Origin: Sphingobium_A sp965228065
Lineage (GTDB): Bacteria > Pseudomonadota > Alphaproteobacteria > Sphingomonadales > Sphingomonadaceae
DNA: 64,000 nt
Reading direction: 5' to 3'
NCBI GenBank assembly: GCA_965228065.1
Contig: OZ245788.1
Span: 124,001-188,000, forward strand
Shown: in pieces, positions 37,089 to 45,361 of the stretch
Layout of the letters: each line of letters opens with the position of its first letter
Numbering within the stretch: the first letter of the stretch is position 1
Program-made: the position numbers and the translations under genes
Notes under the pieces: generated by a model
Told to the model about the DNA's origin: nothing
The model's database searches: none
What the model saw: only the letters and a program-made list of their open reading frames with translations

Positions 37089-37937
37089 ATGACGCTCGAG
37101 ACCGTTTCCACCAACAAGAGCTTCGGCGGCACGCAGGGCGTCTATGCCCACACGTCCGCCGAAACCGGCACCCGCATGACTTTTGCGGTGTTCCTGCCAC
37201 CCCAGGCCGACGCGCCGGGGGTGAAATTGCCGGTGCTCTGGTATCTGTCGGGGCTCACCTGCACCCATGCCAATGTCATGGACAAGGGTGAGTATCGGCG
37301 GACGGCAGCCGAGCTCGGCGTCATCATCGTCTGCCCGGACACATCGCCGCGCGGCGACGACGTGCCAGACGACGAGGGCTATGATTTCGGAAAGGGCGCG
37401 GGTTTCTACGTCGATGCCACCGCCGAGCCATGGCGCGCCAATTTCCGCATGTATTCCTATGTCACCGAGGAACTGCCCGCGATCATCGCGGCGAATTTCC
37501 CGGCCGACATGGATCGCCAGGCGATCACCGGCCATTCGATGGGTGGCCATGGCGCACTGACCATCGCGCTGAAACATTCCGAACGCTTCCGCAGCGTCTC
37601 CGCCTTTGCGCCGATCAGCGCGCCGCTGGATTGCCCCTGGGGTCACAAAGCGCTGGGCGGTTATCTGGGCGAGGACCGCACAAGCTGGCGCGCCTATGAT
37701 GCAACCGCCTTGATCGAGGATGGCGCGCGTGTGTCCGAGATCCTGGTCGACCAGGGCGCCGCCGACAATTTCCTGGTCGAGCAGCTGAAGCCGGAACTGC
37801 TGCAGGCCGCCTGCGAAAAGGCCGGGATTGCGCTGACGCTGCGGATGCAGCCGGGGTATGATCACAGCTATTTCTTCATCTCGACCTTCATGGACGACCA
37901 TATCCGCTGGCATGCGGACAGGCTGTTCGCGGAGTAG
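37089..37937 (+). CDS. fghA: S-formylglutathione hydrolase
   Basis: 282-residue serine esterase converting S-formylglutathione to formate and glutathione. Nucleophile Ser150 in GHSMGGHGAL; SGLTCTHANVMDKGEYRR, DTSPRGDD, and the later Asp in LVDQGAADNF and His in YDHSYFFI complete the triad. The ATG at 37089 is chosen over an upstream TTG. Delivers formate for the formate dehydrogenase encoded downstream. Confidence 0.96.
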   Translation: MTLETVSTNKSFGGTQGVYAHTSAETGTRMTFAVFLPPQADAPGVKLPVLWYLSGLTCTHANVMDKGEYRRTAAELGVIIVCPDTSPRGDDVPDDEGYDFGKGAGFYVDATAEPWRANFRMYSYVTEELPAIIAANFPADMDRQAITGHSMGGHGALTIALKHSERFRSVSAFAPISAPLDCPWGHKALGGYLGEDRTSWRAYDATALIEDGARVSEILVDQGAADNFLVEQLKPELLQAACEKAGIALTLRMQPGYDHSYFFISTFMDDHIRWHADRLFAE

Positions 37938-37941
37938 ACGA

Positions 37942-38025
37942 CGTCATTCCGGCAAACGCCGGAAGCTCGTTTTCTGGTCGCCACGGCAAAAGAAGACGTG
38001 AGATTCCGGCCTTCGCCGGAATGAC
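37942..38025. repeat. Inverted pair of REP-like palindromes
   Basis: CGTCATTCCGGC...GCCGGAA at 37942-37969 and its inverted relative ATTCCGG...CCGGAATGAC at 38001-38025, in the fghA-lysR spacer. Same general type as the copies at 50310, 50647 and 62288, but with GGC in place of CGC in the arms. Confidence 0.75.
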
Positions 38026-38055
38026 ATGAGTTAGGCGTTGGTCTAGTCCCCAACC

Positions 38056-38961
38056 ATGCAGCTTCGCTTCCTCGACTATTTCGTCGCGCTCGCCCGCGAG
38101 AAGCATTTCGCGCGGGCGGCAGAATGCTGCCATGTCACCCAGCCGACATTGTCGGCAGGCATCGCATCGCTGGAGGAGATGCTGGGCAAGCGCCTGGTGG
38201 TCCGCGATCGGCGCTTCATCGACCTGACACCCGAAGGCCATGCGATCCTGCCCTTCGCACGGCAGCTGCTCGCCGATCACGAAGGGCTGCGCCGCGCGAT
38301 TGACGCGCCGGCGGGCCCGCTGCGCGGTGAACTCCGCATCGGATCGATTCCCGCCGCCATGCCATGCATCGGCCATCTGATGCGCGCGCTCCATGCCCAG
38401 CATCCCCGCCTGCAGGTCACGATCCGCTCACTCACCTCGCGCGAGATCGAACGCGCTCTGCTCGATTATGAGCTCGAGGCCGGGCTTACCTATCTCCATG
38501 ATGATCCGCCGGCTCAGGTCCGCGCGGTGCCGCTCTATTCCGAACGCTATATGTTTGCGACGCGTACCGATTCGCCACTGGGCGCAAAACAGGCCGTCAC
38601 CTGGAGCGAGGTCGCTGCCGCGCCTTTGTGCCTGTTGCATCAGGGCATGCAGAATCGCCGCATCCTTGACGCGCATCTGGCGCGCCTCGGCCTTGGAATC
38701 GCGCCAATCGCGACCGCCGATTCCTATGTCGCCCTGCTTTCGATGGTCGCGCATGGCGGCCTCTCCAGCATCGTCACCGACAGCCATGCCGAGTTCGTCG
38801 CGGGCGACCCGGCCTTGCGCGTGATAGAGATTGTCGATCCGGCGCCGCCCAACAGCATCGGCCTAGTCGTGCTCGACCGCGAGCCGCTTTCCCCCCTAGC
38901 AAGGGCCGCATTGGCGATTGCCGAGTCGATCGAGCTGCGATCTCCTCTACGCGTGATTTGA
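38056..38961 (+). CDS. LysR-family regulator of the formate dehydrogenase operon
   Basis: 301 residues. N-terminal winged helix-turn-helix (LDYFVALAREKHFARAAECCHVTQPTLSAGIASLEEMLG) and a LysR substrate-binding domain. It lies immediately before fdsG in the same orientation, the place of FdsR in other bacteria. The 21-base palindrome at 38958-38978, overlapping its own stop codon, is the obvious candidate operator. Effector (formate or another C1 compound) is inferred. Confidence 0.88.
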   Translation: MQLRFLDYFVALAREKHFARAAECCHVTQPTLSAGIASLEEMLGKRLVVRDRRFIDLTPEGHAILPFARQLLADHEGLRRAIDAPAGPLRGELRIGSIPAAMPCIGHLMRALHAQHPRLQVTIRSLTSREIERALLDYELEAGLTYLHDDPPAQVRAVPLYSERYMFATRTDSPLGAKQAVTWSEVAAAPLCLLHQGMQNRRILDAHLARLGLGIAPIATADSYVALLSMVAHGGLSSIVTDSHAEFVAGDPALRVIEIVDPAPPNSIGLVVLDREPLSPLARAALAIAESIELRSPLRVI

Positions 38962-38978
38962 TAGACACAATCTATCAA
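38958..38978. promoter_or_regulatory. LysR-type palindrome upstream of fdsG
   Basis: Perfect seven-base arms TTGATAG and CTATCAA around a seven-base spacer, overlapping the LysR stop codon and about 55 bases before fdsG. Fits a LysR-type T-N11-A site. The similar words at 35457 suggest a shared regulon. Confidence 0.55.
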
Positions 38979-39032
38979 GGATAGCAGCTCTCGATTTGAC
39001 CTTTTGCCCGAGATGCGTGACCGCTGGTCACC

Positions 39033-39476
39033 ATGAAACTGCCGAATGACGCAGCGAGCCAAGAGGATGTCAGAGCGATCGTGCGCCGCCATGCGCATCG
39101 CGAAGGCGCATTGCTGCCCATCCTCCACACGATCCAGGCCGAATATGGCTGGATCGACGAAACGACCATACGCACGGTCGCGCATGAAATGAACCTGAGC
39201 CGCGCCGACGTGCACGGCGTGGTCAGCTTCTATCATGATTTCCGCACCCGGCCCGAGCCCCGCCCGGTGCTCAAATTGTGCCGCGCCGAGGCATGCCAGG
39301 CGCGCGGATCCGAACCGCTCGCCGCCTGGGCCGAAGCCAGGGCCGGCGACCGGATCGCGATCGAACCCGTCTATTGCCTGGGCCTGTGCAGCGTCGGCCC
39401 CAATGCGATAACCGGCAAGGACGTGCATGCGCGGCTGGACGAAGCGTCGCTCGGCGCGCTGATCGAGGCGCTGTGA
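39033..39476 (+). CDS. fdsG: Formate dehydrogenase gamma subunit (NuoE-like)
   Basis: 147 residues carrying one [2Fe-2S] cluster: Cys-x4-Cys in LCRAEACQA and Cys-x3-Cys in YCLGLCSVGP. VHGVVSFYHDF is typical of the NuoE/FdsG family. Part of the soluble NAD-dependent molybdenum formate dehydrogenase FdsABG(D). Its TGA shares one base with the fdsB start. Confidence 0.94.
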   Translation: MKLPNDAASQEDVRAIVRRHAHREGALLPILHTIQAEYGWIDETTIRTVAHEMNLSRADVHGVVSFYHDFRTRPEPRPVLKLCRAEACQARGSEPLAAWAEARAGDRIAIEPVYCLGLCSVGPNAITGKDVHARLDEASLGALIEAL

Positions 39477-40960
39477 TGCGGATCCTGATCTCCGACGACG
39501 CGCTAGCGATCGCATGTGGCGCTGACCGGGTCGCCGCCGGCTTCGCCGAGGCCGCGCCCGATGCCGAGATCGTCCGCGTGTCGAGCTGGGGCATGCACTG
39601 GCTGGAGCCACTGGTCGAGATCGAGATAGACGGCACGCGCACCGGATACGGCCCGGTTGCGCCGTTGGACATCACCGCAATCCTCGACGGCACCGCCGAC
39701 GCGATCCGGATCGGCGATGTCGCCGCCCACCCCTTCATCGCCGGCCAGACCCGGCTGACCTTCGCACGCGCCGGAAAGACCCGCCCGCTCTCGCTCGACG
39801 ATTACGAAGCGACCGGCGGCTGGGCGGGGCTGCGCGCCGCACAGGCGATGACGCCGCAGCAGATCGTCGAGACCGTCACCGCATCGGGCCTGCGCGGCCG
39901 CGGCGGCGCGGGCTTCCCCGCGGGCATCAAGTGGAAGACGGTGCTCGATGCGCCGGGCAGCCGCAAATATATCGTCTGCAACGCCGACGAAGGCGACAGC
40001 GGCACTTTTGCCGACCGCATGCTGATCGAGGGCGATCCCTATGTGCTGATCGAGGGCATGGCGATCGCCGGGCTCGCGACCGGCGCGGATACGGGGTTCG
40101 TCTATCTCCGCTCCGAATATCCGCACGCGATCGCGAAGCTCGAAGCCGCGGTGGCGCGCAGCCGGGCGATCGTCGCCCCCTTCCGGATCGAGGTGCGCGA
40201 GGGTGCCGGCGCCTATGTCTGCGGCGAGGAGACCTCGCTGCTCAATTCGCTGGAGGGCAAGCGCGGCGAGGTCCGCGCCAAGCCGCCGCTGCCCGCGCAT
40301 CAGGGGCTGTTCGGTTGCCCCACCGTCATCAACAATGTGCTCACCCTTGCCGCCATACCGTTCGTGCTGGCGGAGGGGCCACAGGCCTATGCCGATTACG
40401 GCATGGGCCGATCGCGCGGGACGATGCCGGTCCAGCTTGCCGGCAATATCCGCCATGGTGGGCTGTACGAGACCGCGTTCGGCATCACGCTGGGCGAGCT
40501 GGTCGAGACGATCGGCGGCGGCACCGCGAGCGGCCGGCCGGTGCGCGCGGTGCAGGTGGGCGGTCCGCTCGGCGCCTATTTCCCGCCCGCTCTGTTCGAC
40601 ACCCCGTTCGATTACGAGGCCTTCGCCGCGCGCGACGGGCTGATCGGCCATGGCGGCGTCACCGTGTTCGACGACGGTGTCGACATGGCGGCGCAGGCGC
40701 GCTTCGCCATGGCATTCTGCGCGGTCGAGAGCTGCGGCAAATGCACGCCGTGCCGGCTGGGATCGACGCGCGGCGTCGAGACGATCGACAAGATCGTCGC
40801 AAATGACGACCGGCTGGCCAATATCGCGCTGGTCGAGGACCTGTGCGAGACGATGAAATTCGGATCGCTCTGCGCGCTGGGCGGCTTCACGCCCTATCCG
40901 GTGCTGAGTGCGCTCCACCATTTCCCCGAGGATTTCGGGCTGAAGGAAGCCGCGGAATGA
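39476..40960 (+). CDS. fdsB: Formate dehydrogenase beta subunit (NuoF-like)
   Basis: 494-residue NADH/FMN subunit. Seen: GLRGRGGAGFPAGIKWKTV, CNADEGDSGTFADR, YVCGEETSLLNSLEGKRGEVRAKPP, and the C-terminal [4Fe-4S] site SCGKCTPCRLGSTRG with a fourth Cys in SLCALGG. An N-terminal thioredoxin-like extension precedes the NuoF part. The ATG at 39476 overlaps the fdsG stop. The stop overlaps mobA (ATGA). Confidence 0.95.
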   Translation: MRILISDDALAIACGADRVAAGFAEAAPDAEIVRVSSWGMHWLEPLVEIEIDGTRTGYGPVAPLDITAILDGTADAIRIGDVAAHPFIAGQTRLTFARAGKTRPLSLDDYEATGGWAGLRAAQAMTPQQIVETVTASGLRGRGGAGFPAGIKWKTVLDAPGSRKYIVCNADEGDSGTFADRMLIEGDPYVLIEGMAIAGLATGADTGFVYLRSEYPHAIAKLEAAVARSRAIVAPFRIEVREGAGAYVCGEETSLLNSLEGKRGEVRAKPPLPAHQGLFGCPTVINNVLTLAAIPFVLAEGPQAYADYGMGRSRGTMPVQLAGNIRHGGLYETAFGITLGELVETIGGGTASGRPVRAVQVGGPLGAYFPPALFDTPFDYEAFAARDGLIGHGGVTVFDDGVDMAAQARFAMAFCAVESCGKCTPCRLGSTRGVETIDKIVANDDRLANIALVEDLCETMKFGSLCALGGFTPYPVLSALHHFPEDFGLKEAAE

Positions 40961-41499
40961 CGCGCGGTCGTATTCTGGGTGCGATCGTCGCGGGCGGCCA
41001 ATCACGCCGGTTCGGCAGCGACAAGGCGCTTGCCGCCTTTCGCGGACGACCGCTGCTCGACCATGTCGCCGACGCGTTGCGCGCGCAGACCGACGCGATG
41101 GTCGTCGTTGGCCGGGATTGGCCAGGTCTCACCTCGATTCCCGATATGCCCGCCGCAGATCAGGGTCCGCTCGGCGGGCTCTGCGCGGCACTCCACCATG
41201 CCCGTGAACACGGTTTCGAGACCGTGCTGACCGCCGGTTGCGACATATTGCCCGTACCAGCCGACCTCCCCGCCTTGCTCGGCCCGGCCAATGCGATCGC
41301 GAAGGGCCAGCCGCTGATCGGCCTGTGGGACGTCGCGCTGGCCGACGCGCTGCATCATCATCTCGCCACGCAGGACGATCGCGCGATGCGCGGCTGGGTC
41401 GCGATCTCCGGCGCGCGGACCGTCGCGCTCGATGCCGCGTTCCACAATCTCAATACGCCCGAGGATCTCGCCTCCTACATCCAGGATCAGGCAGCATGA
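40957..41499 (+). CDS. mobA: Molybdenum cofactor guanylyltransferase
   Basis: 180 residues. N-terminal nucleotidyltransferase motif GAIVAGGQSRRFGSDKALA, then GPLGGLCAAL, TAGCDILPVP and a C-terminal FHNLNTPEDL. Attaches GMP to molybdopterin to make the bis-MGD cofactor that FdsA needs. It overlaps fdsB (ATGA) and fdsA (ATGA), so it is embedded between two structural genes and co-translated with them. Confidence 0.93.
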   Translation: MTRGRILGAIVAGGQSRRFGSDKALAAFRGRPLLDHVADALRAQTDAMVVVGRDWPGLTSIPDMPAADQGPLGGLCAALHHAREHGFETVLTAGCDILPVPADLPALLGPANAIAKGQPLIGLWDVALADALHHHLATQDDRAMRGWVAISGARTVALDAAFHNLNTPEDLASYIQDQAA

Positions 41500-44342
41500 C
41501 CTATTCCCGCCAGACCGATTTCGGCACGCCCGAATCCACGTCCGCGCAGACGGTGACGCTCACCATCGACGGCCGGGCCGTCGCCGTGCCCGCGGGCACG
41601 ACGGTGATGCGCGCCGCCGCCGAGATCGGCACCGCGATCCCCAAATTGTGCGCGACAGACTCGCTCAAGCAGTTCGGATCGTGCCGGCTTTGCCTGGTCG
41701 AGATCGACGGCGCGCGCGGCACGCCCGCATCCTGCACCACGCCGGTGGCGGAGGGCATGACCGTCCACACCCAGACCCCGCAGCTGCAGAAGCTGCGCAA
41801 GGGCGTGATGGAGCTCTATATCTCCGATCACCCGCTCGACTGCCTGACCTGTGCGGCGAACGGCGATTGCGAGCTTCAGGACCAGGCGGGCGCGGTGGGC
41901 CTGCGCGACGTGCGTTACGGATATCAGGGCGCCAACCATCTCGGCCAAACCAAAGACCATTCGAACCCCTATTTCGATTTCGATTCGTCGAAATGCATCG
42001 TCTGTTCGCGCTGCGTGCGCGCCTGCGACGAAGTGCAGGGCACCTTCGCACTGACCATCCAGGGCCGTGGCTTCGAATCCAAGGTGTCGGCGGGAACGAC
42101 GGCGGACGACTTCCTGTCCTCCGAATGCGTTTCCTGCGGCGCCTGCGTCCAGGCCTGCCCGACCGCGACGCTGAGCGAGAAGATGCTGGTCGAGATCGGC
42201 ACGCCCGAACGCTCGGTCGTCACCACCTGCGCCTATTGCGGCGTCGGCTGCACCTTCCGCGCGGAGATGCGCGGCGAGCAGCTCGTCCGCATGGTGCCGT
42301 GGAAGGACGGCAAGGCCAATCGCGGCCATAGCTGCGTCAAGGGTCGCTTCGCCTGGGGCTATGCCCAGCATGAGGAGCGTATCACCAAGCCGATGATCCG
42401 CGCGAGCATCGACCAGCCCTGGCAGGAAGTGAGCTGGGAGCAGGCATTCGCCCATGCCGCGTCGGAACTGAAAAGGATCCAGGCGAAATACGGACAGCGC
42501 TCGATCGGCGGGATCACCTCCAGCCGCTGCACCAATGAGGAGACCTTCCTCGTCCAGAAGCTGATCCGCGCCGGTTTCGGCAACAACAATGTCGATACCT
42601 GCGCGCGCGTCTGCCATTCGCCGACCGGCTATGGCCTGAAAACCACCTTCGGCACCTCCGCCGGCACGCAGGACTTCGACAGTGTCCAGCATACCGATGT
42701 GATGCTGGTGATCGGCGCCAACCCGACCGATGCGCATCCCGTGTTCGGCAGCCGGATGAAGAAGCGCCTGCGCGAGGGCGCGAAGCTGATCGTGATCGAT
42801 CCGCGCCGGACCGACCTCGTCCGTTCCCCGCATATCGAGGCGGCGCATCACTTGCCGCTGCGCCCGGGCACCAATGTCGCCGTGCTGACCGCGATGGCGC
42901 ATGTCATCGTCACCGAGGGCCTGGCGGACGAGGCGTTCATCCGCGAACGCTGCGACTGGGACGAATATAGCGACTGGGCCGATTTCGTGTCCGGCGAGAA
43001 GAACAGCCCCGAGACGCTGGCGCCGGTCACGATGGTCGACCCGGCCGAGCTGCGCGCCGCGGCGCGGCTCTATGCGACGGGCGGCAACGGCGCGATCTAT
43101 TACGGGCTGGGCGTCACCGAGCACAGCCAGGGATCGTCGACCGTGATGGCGATCGCCAATCTTGCGATGGCGACCGGCAATATCGGCCGGCCGGGCGTCG
43201 GCGTAAACCCGCTGCGCGGACAGAACAACGTCCAGGGCGCGTGCGACATGGGCAGTTTCCCGCACGAACTGGCCGGCTACCGCCATATCTCCGACGGCGA
43301 GACACGACGGCTGTTCGAACAGGATTGGGGCGTCAGCCTGGATGCCGAACCGGGCCTGCGCATCCCCAATATGCTCGACGCCGCAGTCGACGGAACGTTC
43401 AAGGCGATCTACATCCAGGGCGAGGACATCCTCCAGTCCGACCCCGATACCCGCCACGTCTCCGCCGGCCTCGCCGCGATGGAGTGCGTCATTGTCCAGG
43501 ATCTGTTCCTCAACGAGACCGCGAATTACGCGCATATCTTCCTGCCCGGCTCCACTTTCCTCGAAAAGGACGGCACCTTCACCAATGCCGAGCGCCGCAT
43601 CCAGCCGGTGCGCAAGGTGATGACGCCTTTGAACGGCTATGCCGACTGGGAAGTGACGCAGGAACTGGCGCGCGCGATGGGGCTCGACTGGAATTACACC
43701 CATCCCAGCGAGATCATGGACGAGGTCGCGCGGCTGACGCCGAGCTTCGCCGGGGTCAGCTTCAAGCGGCTCGACGAGGCCGGATCGCTGCAATGGCCGG
43801 TCAACGAAGCGGCGCCCGAGGGCACGCCGACGATGCATATCGACGGCTTCGTACGCGGCAAGGGCAAGTTCGTCGTCACCGATTACGTGCCGACCGACGA
43901 GAAGACCGGCCCGCGCTTCCCGCTGCTGCTCACCACCGGCCGCATCCTCAGCCATTACAATGTCGGCGCGCAGACCCGGCGGACCGCGAATACGGCCTGG
44001 CACCCAGAGGACCGGCTGGAGATCCATCCGGTCGATGCCGAGGATCGCGGGCTCACCGATGGTGCCTGGGTCCGCCTTGCCAGCCGTTCGGGCGAAACCA
44101 CCTTGCGCACGCAGGTGACCGATCGCGTCGCGCCCGGCGTGGTCTACACCACCTTCCACCACCCCGCGACGCAGGCGAATGTGGTCACGACCGACTTCTC
44201 CGACTGGGCGACCAATTGCCCGGAATATAAGGTGACCGCGGTGCAGGTGACGCCGTCCAACGGACCAACCGACTGGCAGGAAGGCTATGAAGCGCTGTCC
44301 GAACGCTCGCGCCGCATCGCCCCGCTGGAGGCGGCGGAGTGA
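41496..44342 (+). CDS. fdsA: Formate dehydrogenase alpha subunit (Mo/W bis-MGD)
   Basis: 948-residue catalytic subunit: formate to CO2. N-terminal NuoG-like part with [2Fe-2S] (CATDSLKQFGSCRLC) and further Cys clusters in LTCAANGDCELQ, CIVCSRCVRACDE and CVSCGACVQACP, then CAYCGVGCTF of the molybdopterin domain. Ligand to Mo is Cys373 in VCHSPTGYG, so this is a cysteine, not a selenocysteine enzyme. The start at 41496 overlaps the mobA stop. Full length. Confidence 0.96.
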   Translation: MTYSRQTDFGTPESTSAQTVTLTIDGRAVAVPAGTTVMRAAAEIGTAIPKLCATDSLKQFGSCRLCLVEIDGARGTPASCTTPVAEGMTVHTQTPQLQKLRKGVMELYISDHPLDCLTCAANGDCELQDQAGAVGLRDVRYGYQGANHLGQTKDHSNPYFDFDSSKCIVCSRCVRACDEVQGTFALTIQGRGFESKVSAGTTADDFLSSECVSCGACVQACPTATLSEKMLVEIGTPERSVVTTCAYCGVGCTFRAEMRGEQLVRMVPWKDGKANRGHSCVKGRFAWGYAQHEERITKPMIRASIDQPWQEVSWEQAFAHAASELKRIQAKYGQRSIGGITSSRCTNEETFLVQKLIRAGFGNNNVDTCARVCHSPTGYGLKTTFGTSAGTQDFDSVQHTDVMLVIGANPTDAHPVFGSRMKKRLREGAKLIVIDPRRTDLVRSPHIEAAHHLPLRPGTNVAVLTAMAHVIVTEGLADEAFIRERCDWDEYSDWADFVSGEKNSPETLAPVTMVDPAELRAAARLYATGGNGAIYYGLGVTEHSQGSSTVMAIANLAMATGNIGRPGVGVNPLRGQNNVQGACDMGSFPHELAGYRHISDGETRRLFEQDWGVSLDAEPGLRIPNMLDAAVDGTFKAIYIQGEDILQSDPDTRHVSAGLAAMECVIVQDLFLNETANYAHIFLPGSTFLEKDGTFTNAERRIQPVRKVMTPLNGYADWEVTQELARAMGLDWNYTHPSEIMDEVARLTPSFAGVSFKRLDEAGSLQWPVNEAAPEGTPTMHIDGFVRGKGKFVVTDYVPTDEKTGPRFPLLLTTGRILSHYNVGAQTRRTANTAWHPEDRLEIHPVDAEDRGLTDGAWVRLASRSGETTLRTQVTDRVAPGVVYTTFHHPATQANVVTTDFSDWATNCPEYKVTAVQVTPSNGPTDWQEGYEALSERSRRIAPLEAAE

Positions 44343-44614
44343 ACGGTCAGGAACGCCTGATCTACATGGCCAACCAGATCGCCCGGAATTTCGGCGCGAT
44401 GCAGCACGAACATGCGGTGGCAGCGGTGGCCGATCATATCCAGATGTTCTGGGATCCGCGCATGAAGGCGAAGGTGTTTGCGGACGGCGCGGGCCTGGTG
44501 CCCGTCGCCGCGGCCGCGATCGACATGCTGAAGGCGGGCGTGGACCCGGGTCACCAGACCCAGGCGACCGAATTCAATGCGGTGGACGAAAGCGGCGGCT
44601 CGGACGCGGGGTAG
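44339..44614 (+). CDS. fdsD: Formate dehydrogenase delta subunit
   Basis: 91 residues; GTG start overlapping the fdsA stop. Seen: LIYMANQIARNFGAMQHE and VADHIQMFWDPRMKAKV, typical of FdsD, the small subunit that helps assembly of the formate dehydrogenase. No fdsC/fdhD gene (cofactor sulfuration) follows; the operon ends here. Confidence 0.92.
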   Translation: MNGQERLIYMANQIARNFGAMQHEHAVAAVADHIQMFWDPRMKAKVFADGAGLVPVAAAAIDMLKAGVDPGHQTQATEFNAVDESGGSDAG

Positions 44615-44664
44615 CGCGACGCGCCCTCGAAGCGATTTGCGGTTCAATCAATCCGGTTTGAATC

Positions 44665-44738
44665 CGTCATTGCGAGCGAAGCGAAGCAATCCAGGGATAC
44701 ATCCGCCTCTGGATTGCTTCGCTTCGCTCGCAATGACG
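44665..44738. repeat. 30-bp perfect inverted repeat between convergent genes
   Basis: Arms 44665-44694 and 44709-44738, exact reverse complements starting CGTCATTGCGAGCGAAGCG, around a 14-base loop. It sits between the ends of fdsD and the glutathione peroxidase gene. May stop transcription from both sides; no T-run follows. Looks like a dispersed REP-type element of a second sequence class. Confidence 0.85.
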
Positions 44739-44746
44739 ATCCTATT

Positions 44747-45295
44747 CTACCCCTTCGCCAGCTCCGCCTCGATCGCCGCGACGAACGCCGCATCGTCGGG
44801 AGCGGTCGTCGGTGCGAAGCGGGCGGCGACTTCGCCGTCGCGGCCGATCAGGAACTTTTCGAAATTCCACAGCACTTCGGGCTCGGGATTCGGCGTCATG
44901 CCATATCCGCGCAGCTTCTCGCGAAACGCTTCGGGATCACCCGCCGCGCTCGGCGCCGCTTCAGTGAGCGCGGCATAGAGCGGATGCTTGTCGGCGCCGG
45001 TCACCTGCATCTTGGCGAACATCGGGAAATCCACGCCGAAATTTGTCGTGCAGAAATCGGCGATCTCGTCGTTCGTGCCCGGTTCCTGTGCGCCGAAATC
45101 ATTGGCGGGAAAACCGGTCACGACGAGCCCCTGATCGCGATACTTCGCGTAAAGCGCTTCCAGTCCGTCATATTGCGGGGTCAGCCCGCATTTGGACGCG
45201 ACATTGACCGCGAGCACCACCTGGCCCGCATAATCGGCAAGCGACGCATCGGCGCCGGCAATGGTCTTGAGCGGAATATCCTGAATCGCGGTCAT
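44747..45295 (-). CDS. gpx: Glutathione peroxidase family protein
   Basis: 182-residue thiol peroxidase. Active Cys36 in NVASKCGLTPQY, with WNFEKFL supplying Trp and Asn. The usual FPCNQFGxQEPG block reads FPANDFGAQEPG, so the catalytic Gln position is Asp66 and the neighbouring Cys is Ala64. The start at 45295 follows a strong AAGGAGAG site. It lies downstream of sdhA beyond a terminator, so it likely has its own promoter in the short gap. Confidence 0.9.
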   Translation of the reverse strand: MTAIQDIPLKTIAGADASLADYAGQVVLAVNVASKCGLTPQYDGLEALYAKYRDQGLVVTGFPANDFGAQEPGTNDEIADFCTTNFGVDFPMFAKMQVTGADKHPLYAALTEAAPSAAGDPEAFREKLRGYGMTPNPEPEVLWNFEKFLIGRDGEVAARFAPTTAPDDAAFVAAIEAELAKG

Positions 45296-45334
45296 GCTGC
45301 TCTCCTTGGGTTCACCCCGGCGCTTCAACGAAAA

Positions 45335-45354
45335 GGGGCTCCCGAAGGAGCCCC
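45335..45354 (-). terminator. Rho-independent terminator after sdhCDA
   Basis: On the minus strand, GGGGCTCC-TTCG-GGAGCCCC: a perfect eight-base stem with a UUCG loop, followed by TTTT. It begins eight bases after the sdhA stop and separates the sdh operon from gpx. Confidence 0.9.
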
Positions 45355-45361
45355 GATCCGA

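Noticed and set aside
42590..42640. Possible selenocysteine at the FdsA active site
   Set aside because: The codon is TGC (Cys373), in frame and with no in-frame TGA.
41487..44162. Antisense open frame of 891 codons across fdsA
   Set aside because: Shadow of the GC-rich fdsA gene; no recognisable domain.
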